DNA of 30,107 nucleotides. It comes from Fimihabitans intestinipullorum (GTDB taxonomy: Bacteria > Bacillota_I > Bacilli_A > RF39 > UBA660). Under the pieces are notes generated by a model that was given only the letters and a program-made list of their open reading frames with translations, made no database searches and was not told where the DNA came from. Of this stretch, positions 1 through 8,069 are shown in pieces; within the stretch, counting starts at the first letter, position 1; every line of letters begins with the position of its first letter. A program made the translations under genes and the position numbers. The stretch spans positions 1 to 30,107 of the forward strand of contig DVML01000041.1 of the NCBI GenBank assembly GCA_018714965.1, given 5' to 3'.

Positions 1-17
1 GTATTGTGTAGAAAAAA

Positions 18-47
18 TTCCCCAAATAAAATTTTGTTTGAGGGGAA
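18..47 (+). promoter_or_regulatory. Hairpin over the terS ribosome binding site
   Basis: TTCCCC at 18-23 can pair with GGGGAA at 42-47. The inner bases 24-28 pair with 35-39 (one T-G pair), leaving a short AT loop and a two-base bulge (40-41). The 3' arm is the ribosome binding site of the small terminase gene that starts at 53, so the fold would hide it. This may limit terS translation, or the site may be part of a packaging start. The pairing is seen in the sequence; the role is inferred. Confidence 0.4.
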
Positions 48-52
48 GTGAT

Positions 53-517
53 ATGGTGCCACGAACACGTCAACCAATTGAATTGATTCAAGCAAAGGGC
101 AAAAAACATCTTACAAAAGAAGAGATTGCTGAGCGCCAAGCAAGTGAGTTAAAAGTGGATTTGAAAAACATTAATATACCAGGCTATTTAACAAAAAAAC
201 AAAAAGAAGAATTCCAAGAAATCGCAAGTAAATTGCTTTATATAGGAATAATGACAGAACTAGACGAGGATTGCTTGGCAAGATATATCATTTCAAAGCA
301 CACATATTTGTCATTAACAAAAAAATTAAATAAAAAAGAAATAAAAAATGATATTGACCAATTAGATAGAATCATGACCCTTCAAGATAAATCATTTAAG
401 CAATGTAGAGCATGTGCCAATGATTTAGGACTAACAATTACTTCTCGATGCAAATTGATTTTACCAAAAACACCGGAAAATCCAAAAGAAAATAAATTTG
501 CAAAGTTCGTTATCTAG
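53..517 (+). CDS. terS: Terminase small subunit (P27 family)
   Basis: This is likely the DNA-recognition subunit of the packaging motor, which binds the phage genome and hands it to the large terminase. The protein is 154 residues, a normal length for P27-type small terminases. It has a basic N-terminus, a helical middle and a C-terminal region rich in N, K and P. I chose ATG 53 because AGGGGAAG sits just upstream; a TTG at 38 in the same frame would put that site inside the gene. The gene overlaps the large terminase by 20 bases, as is usual for this pair. Assignment rests on family-like sequence and on position directly before an unmistakable large terminase. Confidence 0.85.
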   Translation: MVPRTRQPIELIQAKGKKHLTKEEIAERQASELKVDLKNINIPGYLTKKQKEEFQEIASKLLYIGIMTELDEDCLARYIISKHTYLSLTKKLNKKEIKNDIDQLDRIMTLQDKSFKQCRACANDLGLTITSRCKLILPKTPENPKENKFAKFVI

Positions 518-2243
518 AGATAGAGTTACAGATCATGCTAAGAAAGTTGTTGAACATAAAGTGATATCATGCAGATATCACTATTTAGCATGTAAAAGAC
601 ATCTAGAAAATTTAAAAAAACAAAGGACAAAGGATTTTCCGTATTATTGGGATATAAATGCAAGTGAACGAATCTTAGAATTTGCAGAAACACTTATTAT
701 CGCAGATGGTAAAGAACCTAAACCTGTTAAATTAATAGAAGAACAGGCATTTGATATCGGCTCCAGATTTGGATGGAAAAAATTAAATGGTTTTCGTAGA
801 TTTCGTCGATCATATATTTCCAAAGCTAGACAGAACGGCAAATCAATTGAAAACGGTATTCTTGGCACTTATATATCAGGATTTAGTGGGTATCATTATG
901 GTAAGTTATTTACAGTTGCAACAAAGAAACGACAAGCTAGAATTGCTTGGGAAGCTATGGCTAAATTTATCGAGTCTGATAAAGATTTGAGTGAGATGTT
1001 TGATATCAAAGATTATAAATCTATGATTGTTTCAAAACAAACTAAGTCCACGATTGAAGCGTTATCCAAAGAATCTGGCCTAGACGATGGTTTTCAATCT
1101 ATTTTTAGTAGTATTGATGAATTACATCAACACACATCAAATAAAATTTACAAGACAATTTATGATGGAACCGTTGCGTTAGACGAAACGCTTGTGTCTA
1201 TGATTACAACTCGTGGAGAAAAACAAAATTCATTTTGCTACGACATGGATAGTTATGCGATAAATATTTTGGAGGGAACTAATACTGCAGAGGATTTCTT
1301 TGCTGACATCTACTGTTTAGACAAAGGTGATGATATTTTTGACGAATCCAATTATATTAAAGCCAATCCATATTTAGCATCAACAGAAAAGGGAATTGAA
1401 ACGTTACACGTTGATGCAGAAACTGCCAAAGATATGGGCGGAGATGAACTTCGTGATTTCATGATAAAAAGGCTTAATTTATGGACTAACAATACTGATA
1501 ATTCATTTGTTGAGTTAGAAAAATGGAAAGCATGTGGATCAAATAAGACATTGGACGATGTTGTATTAGTTGATGGATACAGAGATTGTTATATTGGTTT
1601 TGACTTGTCAAGTGGAGGAGATTTAACAAGTATAGCAATTGAAATACCAAGAGGAGAGTCATTTTATATTTATAGTCATTCTTTTATGCCGAAGGGAAGA
1701 TTAGAGGAGCATATTAAAACTGATATAGCTCCCTACGATGTTTGGGAAAGTCAAGAACTATTAACGGTTACGGGTAGTAGTGATGAATATAAAAATGATT
1801 ATAAATTTATTATTAAGCATTTGCATGAATTAATTGATAAATACGAACTTAATGTAAAAGGTATAGGATATGATCCTCACAACGCTGATACTTTTTTAAC
1901 AGATTTAGAGGAATTTGGAGCTCCGCTATTAATGATTACACAGAGCGCTCGTTTTTTAAATGATGGTACAGAGGATATGCAATTAAATATCAAATCAGGA
2001 AAAGTCGAATATAATCAAAAAAATGAATTGCTTAGTTGGTCTGTAAGTAACGCAAAAATTGTTAAGAATTCATTTGATGAAAAGAAAGTTGATAAAGAAC
2101 CTCATGCCAAATATAAGAGAATAGACGTAGTTGATGCGATTATTGATGCTCATATTGCATATATGAAATTACAAGAAGATGATAATAAAGTTAATTTAGA
2201 AGAAGAAATGAATAAGTATTTAGAACAAATGTCGTGGAATTAG
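498..2243 (+). CDS. terL: Terminase large subunit
   Basis: ATP-driven motor and nuclease that cuts phage DNA and pumps it into the prohead. The 581-residue protein has a Walker A-like ARQNGKS at about residues 110-116 and a Walker B-like SIDEL at about 205-209. A C-terminal RNase H-like nuclease shows candidate acidic metal ligands at D369 (IGFDLSSGGD), D459 (GIGYDPHNAD) and D546/D550 (VDAIIDAH). Length and motif order fit the Terminase_1 (HK97/lambdoid-type) family. The start is the TTG at 498, inside the end of terS. The conserved N-terminal SRDRVTDHAKKVV stretch begins right after it, and no ATG lies upstream in frame, so a coupled TTG start is likely. The portal gene follows after 10 bases. 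Confidence 0.95.
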   Translation: MQSSLSRDRVTDHAKKVVEHKVISCRYHYLACKRHLENLKKQRTKDFPYYWDINASERILEFAETLIIADGKEPKPVKLIEEQAFDIGSRFGWKKLNGFRRFRRSYISKARQNGKSIENGILGTYISGFSGYHYGKLFTVATKKRQARIAWEAMAKFIESDKDLSEMFDIKDYKSMIVSKQTKSTIEALSKESGLDDGFQSIFSSIDELHQHTSNKIYKTIYDGTVALDETLVSMITTRGEKQNSFCYDMDSYAINILEGTNTAEDFFADIYCLDKGDDIFDESNYIKANPYLASTEKGIETLHVDAETAKDMGGDELRDFMIKRLNLWTNNTDNSFVELEKWKACGSNKTLDDVVLVDGYRDCYIGFDLSSGGDLTSIAIEIPRGESFYIYSHSFMPKGRLEEHIKTDIAPYDVWESQELLTVTGSSDEYKNDYKFIIKHLHELIDKYELNVKGIGYDPHNADTFLTDLEEFGAPLLMITQSARFLNDGTEDMQLNIKSGKVEYNQKNELLSWSVSNAKIVKNSFDEKKVDKEPHAKYKRIDVVDAIIDAHIAYMKLQEDDNKVNLEEEMNKYLEQMSWN

Positions 2244-2253
2244 AGGTGATAAA

Positions 2254-3489
2254 ATGAAAATATTAGACAAAATTTTTAAGCCCAAAAATAAATATGATAT
2301 GACAGAATGGGTTAAACTTGCAGATTTTTTAGGAATCGATAAACATCTTGAACGCGACGAAAGATCAGAAGCAACATATTTTGCTTGTTTAAAAATATTG
2401 AGTGAAGCAGTTGGTAAGTTACCATTGAAGTTATTACAAAAAACCAAGAAAAACGGTGTGATAGAGGCACGAAAGCACAATTTGTATAACGTTGTGAGAA
2501 ATAGACCCAATCGATACATGACTGCCACTGTGTTTAAAAGTACAATTGAACAATGTCGAAATCATTATGGAAATGCTTATGTTTATATAAGTGGATATGG
2601 TAAAAATTTACAATTAATACCGTTAGATAGCACTCAGGTTGATATTTGGTATGATGATGGAAAACTGTTAAGTGATATTCCAGATATTTGGTATATATAC
2701 AATACTGGAGAACAAACATATAAGTTTTCAAGTGAGGAAATTTTGCATTTTAAAACGTCAACTACATTTGATGGAATTAAGTCCTTGAGTGTAAGAGAAA
2801 TATTAAGTACGACAATTCAAGGAAACCAAAAGGCACAACAAATGCAAAATGCTCTTTACGATTCGGGTTTTACAGCAAAGGCCGTCGTAAAATATACCGG
2901 CGATTTAAAAGATGAAACTGTCAAAAATTTTCTTAAAAATATCGAGAAATATGCAAAAGGAGAAGTTGATGTAGGAAAAGGATTAATTCCGATTCCGTTA
3001 GGGACAGACTTAACTCCATTAACAACTAAATTAGCCGATAACGAATTCTTGGAATTAAAAAAATACAGTGCATTGCAAATCGCTAATGCATTTGGTATAA
3101 AACCTGTGCAAATCAATGATTATTCAAAGTCAAGTTACAATTCAAGCGAGAGTCAAAACTTGGCTTTTTTAGTTGAAACTTTATTGTATATATTAGAGCA
3201 ATACGAAGAGGAGTTAAATTATAAATTACTTACTTCAGAAGAAATTAAGCAAGGATACTACTTTAAATTTAGTACAGGAATCCTTTTAAGGACAGATTTA
3301 AAGACGCAGGTAGAGAGTCTTACAAAAGGAATTGCTAACTTTTTATATACTCCAAATGAGGCAAGAGCATTTTTAGATCTAGATGCAAAAGAAGGTGGCG
3401 ATAAATTGATTGGAAATGGTTCAACAATTGAGATTAATCAAATTGGTTCACAATATGGTGCCAAAGGAACGGAAGGGGGTGATGAATAA
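2254..3489 (+). CDS. Portal protein (HK97-type)
   Basis: It forms the ring at the unique head vertex through which DNA is packaged and ejected, and to which terminase and neck proteins bind. The 411-residue length and the order of segments fit HK97-family portals: an N-terminal helical region, the HYGNAYVYI strand near residue 105, a long central helix region with KYSALQIANAFGIKP, and a late helical ESQNLAFLVETLL stretch. The ATG at 2254 follows GAGGTGATAAA. Its stop overlaps the first base of the protease ATG (TAATG), so the two are translationally coupled. The position between large terminase and protease is the standard order. Confidence 0.93.
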   Translation: MKILDKIFKPKNKYDMTEWVKLADFLGIDKHLERDERSEATYFACLKILSEAVGKLPLKLLQKTKKNGVIEARKHNLYNVVRNRPNRYMTATVFKSTIEQCRNHYGNAYVYISGYGKNLQLIPLDSTQVDIWYDDGKLLSDIPDIWYIYNTGEQTYKFSSEEILHFKTSTTFDGIKSLSVREILSTTIQGNQKAQQMQNALYDSGFTAKAVVKYTGDLKDETVKNFLKNIEKYAKGEVDVGKGLIPIPLGTDLTPLTTKLADNEFLELKKYSALQIANAFGIKPVQINDYSKSSYNSSESQNLAFLVETLLYILEQYEEELNYKLLTSEEIKQGYYFKFSTGILLRTDLKTQVESLTKGIANFLYTPNEARAFLDLDAKEGGDKLIGNGSTIEINQIGSQYGAKGTEGGDE

Positions 3490-4340
3490 TGAAGAAGTTT
3501 TACGAATTCAAAAACATATCTCCTTCAACAGCAGATTTATTTATATATGGTGAAATTGTTCAAGAAAAATCTGTTGACTATTGGACCGGAGAAGAAAGCC
3601 AAACGGATGTCGGATTAATGGATTTCAAAAAAGAACTTGACGATATCGGAAATGTTCAAAAAATAAACCTATACATTAATTCGCCGGGTGGTGATGTGTT
3701 TACCGCTTCAACGATGATTTCAATGTTGCAGAGAAAGAAAGACGCTGGTGCGCATATAGATGCTTATGTTGACGGATTAAGTGCAAGCGCTGCTTCATTC
3801 TTAATGATGGTAGCAGACAACTTATACTTATATAAAAATTCAACAGTGATGGTTCATAAACCAATGTCTTGGGCTGTAGGAAATGCAATCGATATGCAAA
3901 AGACTATTGACGCATTAAACAAAATTGAAGAAAACGTAATGCTACCAATGTACATGAACAAATCAAAAGTTAGTGAAGACGAAATAAGATCCTTAATTAA
4001 CGATGAAACTTGGCTAAGTGCTAGTGATATGGATAAATATTTCAACGTTACAATTCTTAATGAAGAGAAAGTTGCGGTTGCAAATATACATAGTAATTTG
4101 TTTAAAAATTATCATAACGTGCCAGATTTTATTAAAAAATCATTAAAAAATGAAGAAAAAGAGCAAAAAAAAGAGAAAAATTCTCCTAAAATTGATGAAA
4201 AAACACTAGAAATTGACAAAAAAGAATCGATTTCTACAGAAAATCAATCAAAAGAACAAGAAATCAAGGCCAAATTAGGCTTGATTAAATCCTCATTGAT
4301 TATTAAAAAAATGAAAGAAAGGAATGATGTAAATGAATAA
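3489..4340 (+). CDS. Prohead protease, ClpP-like (S14 type)
   Basis: Serine protease that matures the capsid during head assembly by removing the N-terminal delta domain and scaffold. The ClpP fold shows INSPGGDV near residues 63-70, GLSASAAS with the likely nucleophile S100, and MVHKP with the likely catalytic H123. The last 90 or so residues, after about 190, are very rich in K and E and look like a coiled coil. Such tails in ClpP-type prohead proteases may act as an internal scaffold; that is inference. The gene overlaps the portal by one base and the capsid gene by eight, so the three are coupled. Confidence 0.92.
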   Translation: MKKFYEFKNISPSTADLFIYGEIVQEKSVDYWTGEESQTDVGLMDFKKELDDIGNVQKINLYINSPGGDVFTASTMISMLQRKKDAGAHIDAYVDGLSASAASFLMMVADNLYLYKNSTVMVHKPMSWAVGNAIDMQKTIDALNKIEENVMLPMYMNKSKVSEDEIRSLINDETWLSASDMDKYFNVTILNEEKVAVANIHSNLFKNYHNVPDFIKKSLKNEEKEQKKEKNSPKIDEKTLEIDKKESISTENQSKEQEIKAKLGLIKSSLIIKKMKERNDVNE

Positions 4341-5589
4341 GAAAATGAGAGAAATCAAAGCACAAATTGAATTACTAAACGATGAAGCAAACAAATTGTT
4401 TGAGTCAAAAGATATTAAAGGAGCAGAGAGTAAAATCGCTGAAATTGATGACTTAGAAAGAGAATATAAAGTTGCTGAACGTTTATTCAATAATGAAAAA
4501 GAGGAATTGGGCGATGAAGTCGTTAACAAAGCCAAAGCAACCGATAAAGTTAAAAACTTTGCTAATAGTATTAGAAAAATTCGAAATTCTATGAGTGAAG
4601 GAACAGGAACTGAAGGCGGTTATACTGTACCAGAAGACGTATCAACAGATATCGAACATTTGCGTGAAACCAAATTTTCATTACAAGATTTAGTAAGTGT
4701 TGAACCTGTTTCTACAAACAGTGGTAAGAGAACTTACAAGAAACGGTCTTCACAAACTGGTTTTTCAAAAGTTGGTGAAGGAACAACAATTGGCGTCAAG
4801 AATACTCCACAATATGATAGAATTTCATATTCCATCGGAAAATATGCGGGTATTTTACCAGTTACAAATGAATTGTTCGAAGATAGCGATGCCAATATTT
4901 ACAACGAATTAATAACTTGGATTGCAGACGAAAGTCGTGTAACTCGTAATAAACTAATCATTGATGCGATCAATAAGAAACCTAAAATAGCCCTTAACGG
5001 TTTAGATGATATTAAAAAAGCATTGAATGTAACGCTAGGACAAGCGTTCAAAGAAACTTCCAAAGTAGTAACGAATGACGATGGATTGCAATATTTTGAC
5101 ACATTAAAAGATAACGATGGAAATTATTTATTGAAAGCTAATCCAAACGAACCAATGAAAAGCAACTTGACATCAGGAGCTACAATCGTTCCACTAAGAA
5201 CAATCCCAAATGCAGATTTTGCAAGTGAAAATGTTTATACAAAATCAGTAGACGCAACTGTTCAAAGTGGGAAAACTTATTATACGGAAAGTGAAGGAGT
5301 TTATACAGTTGTCGAAGAACCTTCTGGTAATCCTTCTTCTCAACCTTATTATGAGAATACGGCGGTCAGAATACCAATTGTTATTGGCGATTTAAAAGAA
5401 GGAATTAAGTTATATGACCGCAAAAAAATTAATATCATGACGTCAAATGTTGCAGCAGCAGGTGAATTAAATGCGTTTGAAGAAGATTTAACATTATTCA
5501 GAGCAATTGAACGTGAAGATGTCCAAGTTCGCGACGCAGGCGCGTTCGTAAACGGTTATATTGAAATCAAACTAGCTGCAACTGCATAG
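4333..5589 (+). CDS. Major capsid protein (HK97 fold)
   Basis: Main shell subunit of the head. Residues 1-75 form a charged coiled-coil delta domain, which serves as scaffold and is expected to be cut off near the GTGTEGGYTVP stretch at about 90-100. The shell domain follows, ending with the typical GDLKEGIKLYDRKKI and VNGYIEIKL strands. The 418-residue chain is longer than the family's common 380-400 because of an insert at about residues 297-347 (VDATVQSGKTYYT...YYEN type), resembling small add-on domains seen in other Gram-positive phage structural proteins. The gene overlaps the protease by 8 bases and ends 12 bases before the connector. Confidence 0.94.
   Translation: MNKKMREIKAQIELLNDEANKLFESKDIKGAESKIAEIDDLEREYKVAERLFNNEKEELGDEVVNKAKATDKVKNFANSIRKIRNSMSEGTGTEGGYTVPEDVSTDIEHLRETKFSLQDLVSVEPVSTNSGKRTYKKRSSQTGFSKVGEGTTIGVKNTPQYDRISYSIGKYAGILPVTNELFEDSDANIYNELITWIADESRVTRNKLIIDAINKKPKIALNGLDDIKKALNVTLGQAFKETSKVVTNDDGLQYFDTLKDNDGNYLLKANPNEPMKSNLTSGATIVPLRTIPNADFASENVYTKSVDATVQSGKTYYTESEGVYTVVEEPSGNPSSQPYYENTAVRIPIVIGDLKEGIKLYDRKKINIMTSNVAAAGELNAFEEDLTLFRAIEREDVQVRDAGAFVNGYIEIKLAATA
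5221..5373 (+). other. Inserted add-on domain within the capsid gene
   Basis: Codons for about residues 297-347 of the capsid protein break the usual strand order between the ATIVPLRTIPNAD segment and the IVIGDLKEG segment. The insert carries two SGKTYYT / SQPYYEN halves around GVYTVVEEPSGNP. By its place in the fold it should sit on the outer surface. The boundaries are estimated by eye. Confidence 0.55.
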
Positions 5590-5601
5590 GTGATGTAATA
5601 T

Positions 5602-5907
5602 ATGCTTACTTTGGAAGAAGTCAAACAAGAGTTGGGTATCGACTTTAACGACCATGATGAGCGCTTAAAAAGATATATTAAACTTGCACAAGAGTGGTTA
5701 GATGGGGCAGTAGGTTCATATCAAGAAAACGATGAGAGGGCTAAACAGTTAGTCCTTTTTGTCGTTGAAGATTTGTACGAACGAAGCTCATCAATTGTGA
5801 AAGAAAATAACACAATATCTAAATTAAAGAATGATTTTATTATGCAGTTGAAATACGAGGATAATAATGGCAACGTACAATCAACCAATAATGATTCAAA
5901 AAATTAA
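5602..5907 (+). CDS. Head-tail connector (gp6-like)
   Basis: It probably forms the adaptor ring that docks under the portal and starts the neck. The 101 residues are mostly helical, and the N-terminal LTLEEVKQELGID followed by RLKRYIKLAQEWLDGAVG is characteristic of the gp6-like / phage_connect family. The region after residue 70 is polar and less conserved. The ATG at 5602 follows AGGTGATG. The 3' end overlaps the next gene by 41 bases. Its order (capsid, connector, head closure, gp10-like, terminator) supports the role. Confidence 0.82.
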   Translation: MLTLEEVKQELGIDFNDHDERLKRYIKLAQEWLDGAVGSYQENDERAKQLVLFVVEDLYERSSSIVKENNTISKLKNDFIMQLKYEDNNGNVQSTNNDSKN

Positions 5908-6181
5908 TGATGATGAAACATGGAGTGATTATCATCCATGCCACGCTAATATCAATAAATCTAATGGTAAAGAATACTATAATGCTTCAACTAATATAAC
6001 ATCAGGAACATTTAACTTTAAAACTAGATATTGTAAAAAAATAGATGATATTCAGTACAATACTGCAATGTATAGGATTAGATACAAAAATAAAATATTT
6101 GATATAAAAAATGTTGATAACAAAGAAATGAAAAATCATGACATTACAATTGTAGGAGAGTTTAATAATGCGGTCAGTTAA
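5867..6181 (+). CDS. Head closure / head-tail joining protein
   Basis: A 104-residue, beta-rich protein in the slot of the head closure protein (SPP1 gp16 / Phage_H_T_join type). It would seal the connector and provide the surface that meets the tail. Features include the N-terminal PIMIQK strand, the central YNASTNITSGTFNFKTRY strand pair, and the C-terminal MYRIRYKNKIFDIKNVDNKE segment, a pattern common in this family. The ATG at 5867 has GAGGATAA upstream and overlaps the connector by 41 bases in another frame. Identity rests on pattern and position. Confidence 0.7.
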   Translation: MATYNQPIMIQKINDDETWSDYHPCHANINKSNGKEYYNASTNITSGTFNFKTRYCKKIDDIQYNTAMYRIRYKNKIFDIKNVDNKEMKNHDITIVGEFNNAVS

Positions 6182-6557
6182 AATTGAAGATTTATCAGAA
6201 ACAATCATGAACGAATTATCAATGTATCATAAATCTATCGACAATGGTATCAGAAAAGAAATAGATAATTGTACTAATGAATTTGTTCAAGATACAAAAA
6301 GAGATGCACCACGTGGAAATCGAAAAAAATACTATAAACACATCTCTAAAAAAAATATGATTAATAAACCGCACAATTATAAAAATATTTGGTATGTAAA
6401 AGATCCAGAATACCGTCTCACTCATTTGATTAAAAATGGACACGCAACAAAAAATGGTGGACGAACAAAGGCAAATGATTTCATAACAAAAAATTATGAA
6501 AAAATGGAGAACAATTTAGAAAAAGGAATTGAGGAAGTGATTGAGAATGGATATTGA
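6168..6557 (+). CDS. Tail completion protein (HK97 gp10-like)
   Basis: This 129-residue protein belongs to the HK97 gp10 family of neck/tail completion factors. The family mark is the C-terminal stretch around EYRLTHLIKNGHATKNGGRT, preceded by a basic RDAPRGNRKKYY segment and an N-terminal helix. It helps join the finished tail to the head. The ATG at 6168 overlaps the head closure gene by 14 bases. The AGGAGAG site upstream at about 6154 lies inside that gene. Confidence 0.82.
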   Translation: MRSVKIEDLSETIMNELSMYHKSIDNGIRKEIDNCTNEFVQDTKRDAPRGNRKKYYKHISKKNMINKPHNYKNIWYVKDPEYRLTHLIKNGHATKNGGRTKANDFITKNYEKMENNLEKGIEEVIENGY

Positions 6558-6873
6558 AAAGTGGTTTAAAGAAGGAACTGGATTCGATATTCAAGAACTC
6601 AGATATTTATCGCCTCCTGGGATTCCTTATAATATCTATCTTGATTCTATAGATTTCGAAGGTGCTGATCAGAAAAATAATATAAAAATCCACAATATTA
6701 CAATCGAACATTATGATAATAAAGCAAATACATCATCAGAAAAAGCGATAGACCAATTTTTTAATAAAAAAAATATAAAATTTGAAAAGAGTAGAGAATG
6801 GTTAAATGACGATAAATTGTGGGTAACAATTTATGATTTAGAACCAGTTTTCGAAAAAATGAAAGGAGAATAA
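6547..6873 (+). CDS. Putative tail terminator / neck protein
   Basis: A 108-residue protein of unknown family, standing where tail terminator proteins lie, between the gp10-like gene and the tail tube gene. These proteins cap the tail tube and make it competent for head joining. I see a mixed alpha/beta pattern with GIPYNIYLDSIDFEGAD and the C-terminal strand KLWVTIYDLEPVFEK, which fits that fold class but does not prove it. I chose ATG 6547 over the TTG at 6541 because GAGGAAG ends at 6537, giving normal spacing to the ATG. The gene overlaps its upstream neighbour by 11 bases. Confidence 0.6.
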   Translation: MDIEKWFKEGTGFDIQELRYLSPPGIPYNIYLDSIDFEGADQKNNIKIHNITIEHYDNKANTSSEKAIDQFFNKKNIKFEKSREWLNDDKLWVTIYDLEPVFEKMKGE

Positions 6874-6876
6874 AAT

Positions 6877-7425
6877 ATGGCAAAAAGAGATAATGAAACA
6901 ATCACATTAGGTAGTGGTATTTTATACTGCACTGAATTTAATGGTACAATTCCAGAAGATGAAACAATTGAAACTGAAACAAATATATTAGGATGGATTA
7001 AAGGAGGAGCATCTTTACAATATACGCCAGAGTATTATACTGCAGAAGATGATTTAGGCAAAGTTAAGAAACAGAAAATCACTCGTGAAGAAGCTATTCT
7101 AACATCTGGAATTATGACATGGAATGGAAACACTTTGACGAAATTATCTAGTACTGGAAAAGTAACTGAAGGTAATGGTAAAAGAACTACAAAAATTGGC
7201 GGTGTTGGTAATGATAATGGCAAATCGTATTTACTTAGATTTGTTCATGAGGATAACGTCGATGGCGATGTACGTTTAACAATTGTTGGAAAGAATACAA
7301 GTGGATTTACACTTACTTTTGCAACTGATAATGAGACTGTTATTGATGCGCAATTTACTGCTCTACCAAACGATAAAGATGGTACATTAATTATTCTTGA
7401 TGAAGAGATTGACGCAGAAGCGTAG
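6877..7425 (+). CDS. Major tail protein (tail tube)
   Basis: This is the subunit of the tail tube that stacks into rings around the tape measure. The 182 residues are beta-rich with little helix. It begins with a polar arm and LGSGILYCTEF, and has a central charged segment with EDDLGKVKKQKITREEA. It ends with GFTLTFATDNETVIDAQFTALP, which resembles many Firmicutes siphophage tail tube proteins. The AAAGGAG site before ATG 6877 is strong, as expected for an abundant protein. The tail chaperone genes follow after 18 bases. Confidence 0.85.
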   Translation: MAKRDNETITLGSGILYCTEFNGTIPEDETIETETNILGWIKGGASLQYTPEYYTAEDDLGKVKKQKITREEAILTSGIMTWNGNTLTKLSSTGKVTEGNGKRTTKIGGVGNDNGKSYLLRFVHEDNVDGDVRLTIVGKNTSGFTLTFATDNETVIDAQFTALPNDKDGTLIILDEEIDAEA

Positions 7426-7443
7426 AAATGAGATGTAATTGAT

Positions 7444-7758
7444 ATGTATTATGATATGACAGATGTCAAAAAAAGATATTTTCCCGTTAAATTAAAGAAT
7501 GGGAAAAAAATTGATGTAAATCCACCAAAATTGAAAGTTTTTCGTGCAATAACAGCTTTGACTAAAACTAGCGACAAATATAATAATGAGGAAATCGACA
7601 ATTTAGTTAAAGCAATATCGTTAGCATTGAGCAGTAATCGACAAAATTATACAGTTACAACTAAACAGATAGAAGATTGGTTAGATTATGATGAAATATA
7701 CGATTTGCTTACAAAATACTTTACTTGGGTTCAAGGTACTATTAGTCAAAAAAACTAA
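7444..7758 (+). CDS. Tail assembly chaperone G
   Basis: A 104-residue helical protein in the position of lambda gpG, directly before the tape measure. It is thought to coat and order the tape measure protein while the tube is built and is not kept in the virion. Two neighbouring ATG codons (7444 and 7456) could start it; 7444 is used here because GAGATG lies before it. The reading frame ends with CAA AAA AAC TAA, and this end contains the slippery heptamer that leads into the longer GT form. Confidence 0.85.
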   Translation: MYYDMTDVKKRYFPVKLKNGKKIDVNPPKLKVFRAITALTKTSDKYNNEEIDNLVKAISLALSSNRQNYTVTTKQIEDWLDYDEIYDLLTKYFTWVQGTISQKN

Positions 7759-8039
7759 AGATCCCTTACTATCCCACACCACAAAAATTAAATAATCCGT
7801 ATGAAATAAAAACAATTGAACAAAAGACAGTTTCAAAATATTTAAATATTTCATTTTTTGATGTTGAAGAATTAGATATTATACAATTTATGTTTTATCT
7901 AAGAGAAGCATTTATATATAACTGTTCTATGACGTCAGACGGTATCGAATATTTAATTAATGCAAAAAGACTGGAAACAACTGAACCTGAAAGGGATAAG
8001 ATAAGGGAAAAAAAGGAACAACTGAGGAGTGTTAAATAA
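7444..8039 (+). CDS. Tail assembly chaperone GT (-1 frameshift product)
   Basis: When ribosomes slip back one base at 7749-7755, reading continues from CTA at 7755 to the TAA at 8037-8039. This adds about 94 residues to G and gives a protein of about 198. The T part has no start codon of its own and contains DVEELDIIQFMFYLREAF and NAKRLETTEPERDKIRE, typical of the second chaperone domain. This arrangement is known in many long-tailed phages; the short form is made in excess and the fusion binds the tape measure. The open -1 frame and heptamer are directly visible; the slippage rate is not. Confidence 0.88.
7749..7755 (+). promoter_or_regulatory. Slippery heptamer for -1 frameshift
   Basis: A AAA AAC is placed in exact register: the zero frame reads CAA AAA AAC TAA and the -1 frame continues openly. 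An internal AAGGT at 7733-7737, about 11 bases upstream, could act as a stimulating Shine-Dalgarno-like site. I see no clear stem-loop just downstream. Confidence 0.85.
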
Positions 8040-8057
8040 CAAACACTCCTTTTTTTT
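8025..8057 (+). terminator. Intrinsic terminator at the GT stop codon
   Basis: AGGAGTGTT (8025-8033) pairs perfectly with AACACTCCT (8042-8050) around an 8-base loop, followed by a run of T. The GT stop codon lies in the loop. This has the form of a rho-independent terminator in the middle of the late operon, just before the tape measure gene. Ribosomes finishing GT would cover the 5' arm, so it may act as an attenuator tied to frameshifting; that part is inference. Confidence 0.65.
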
Positions 8058-8069
8058 GTATGAGAGGAA

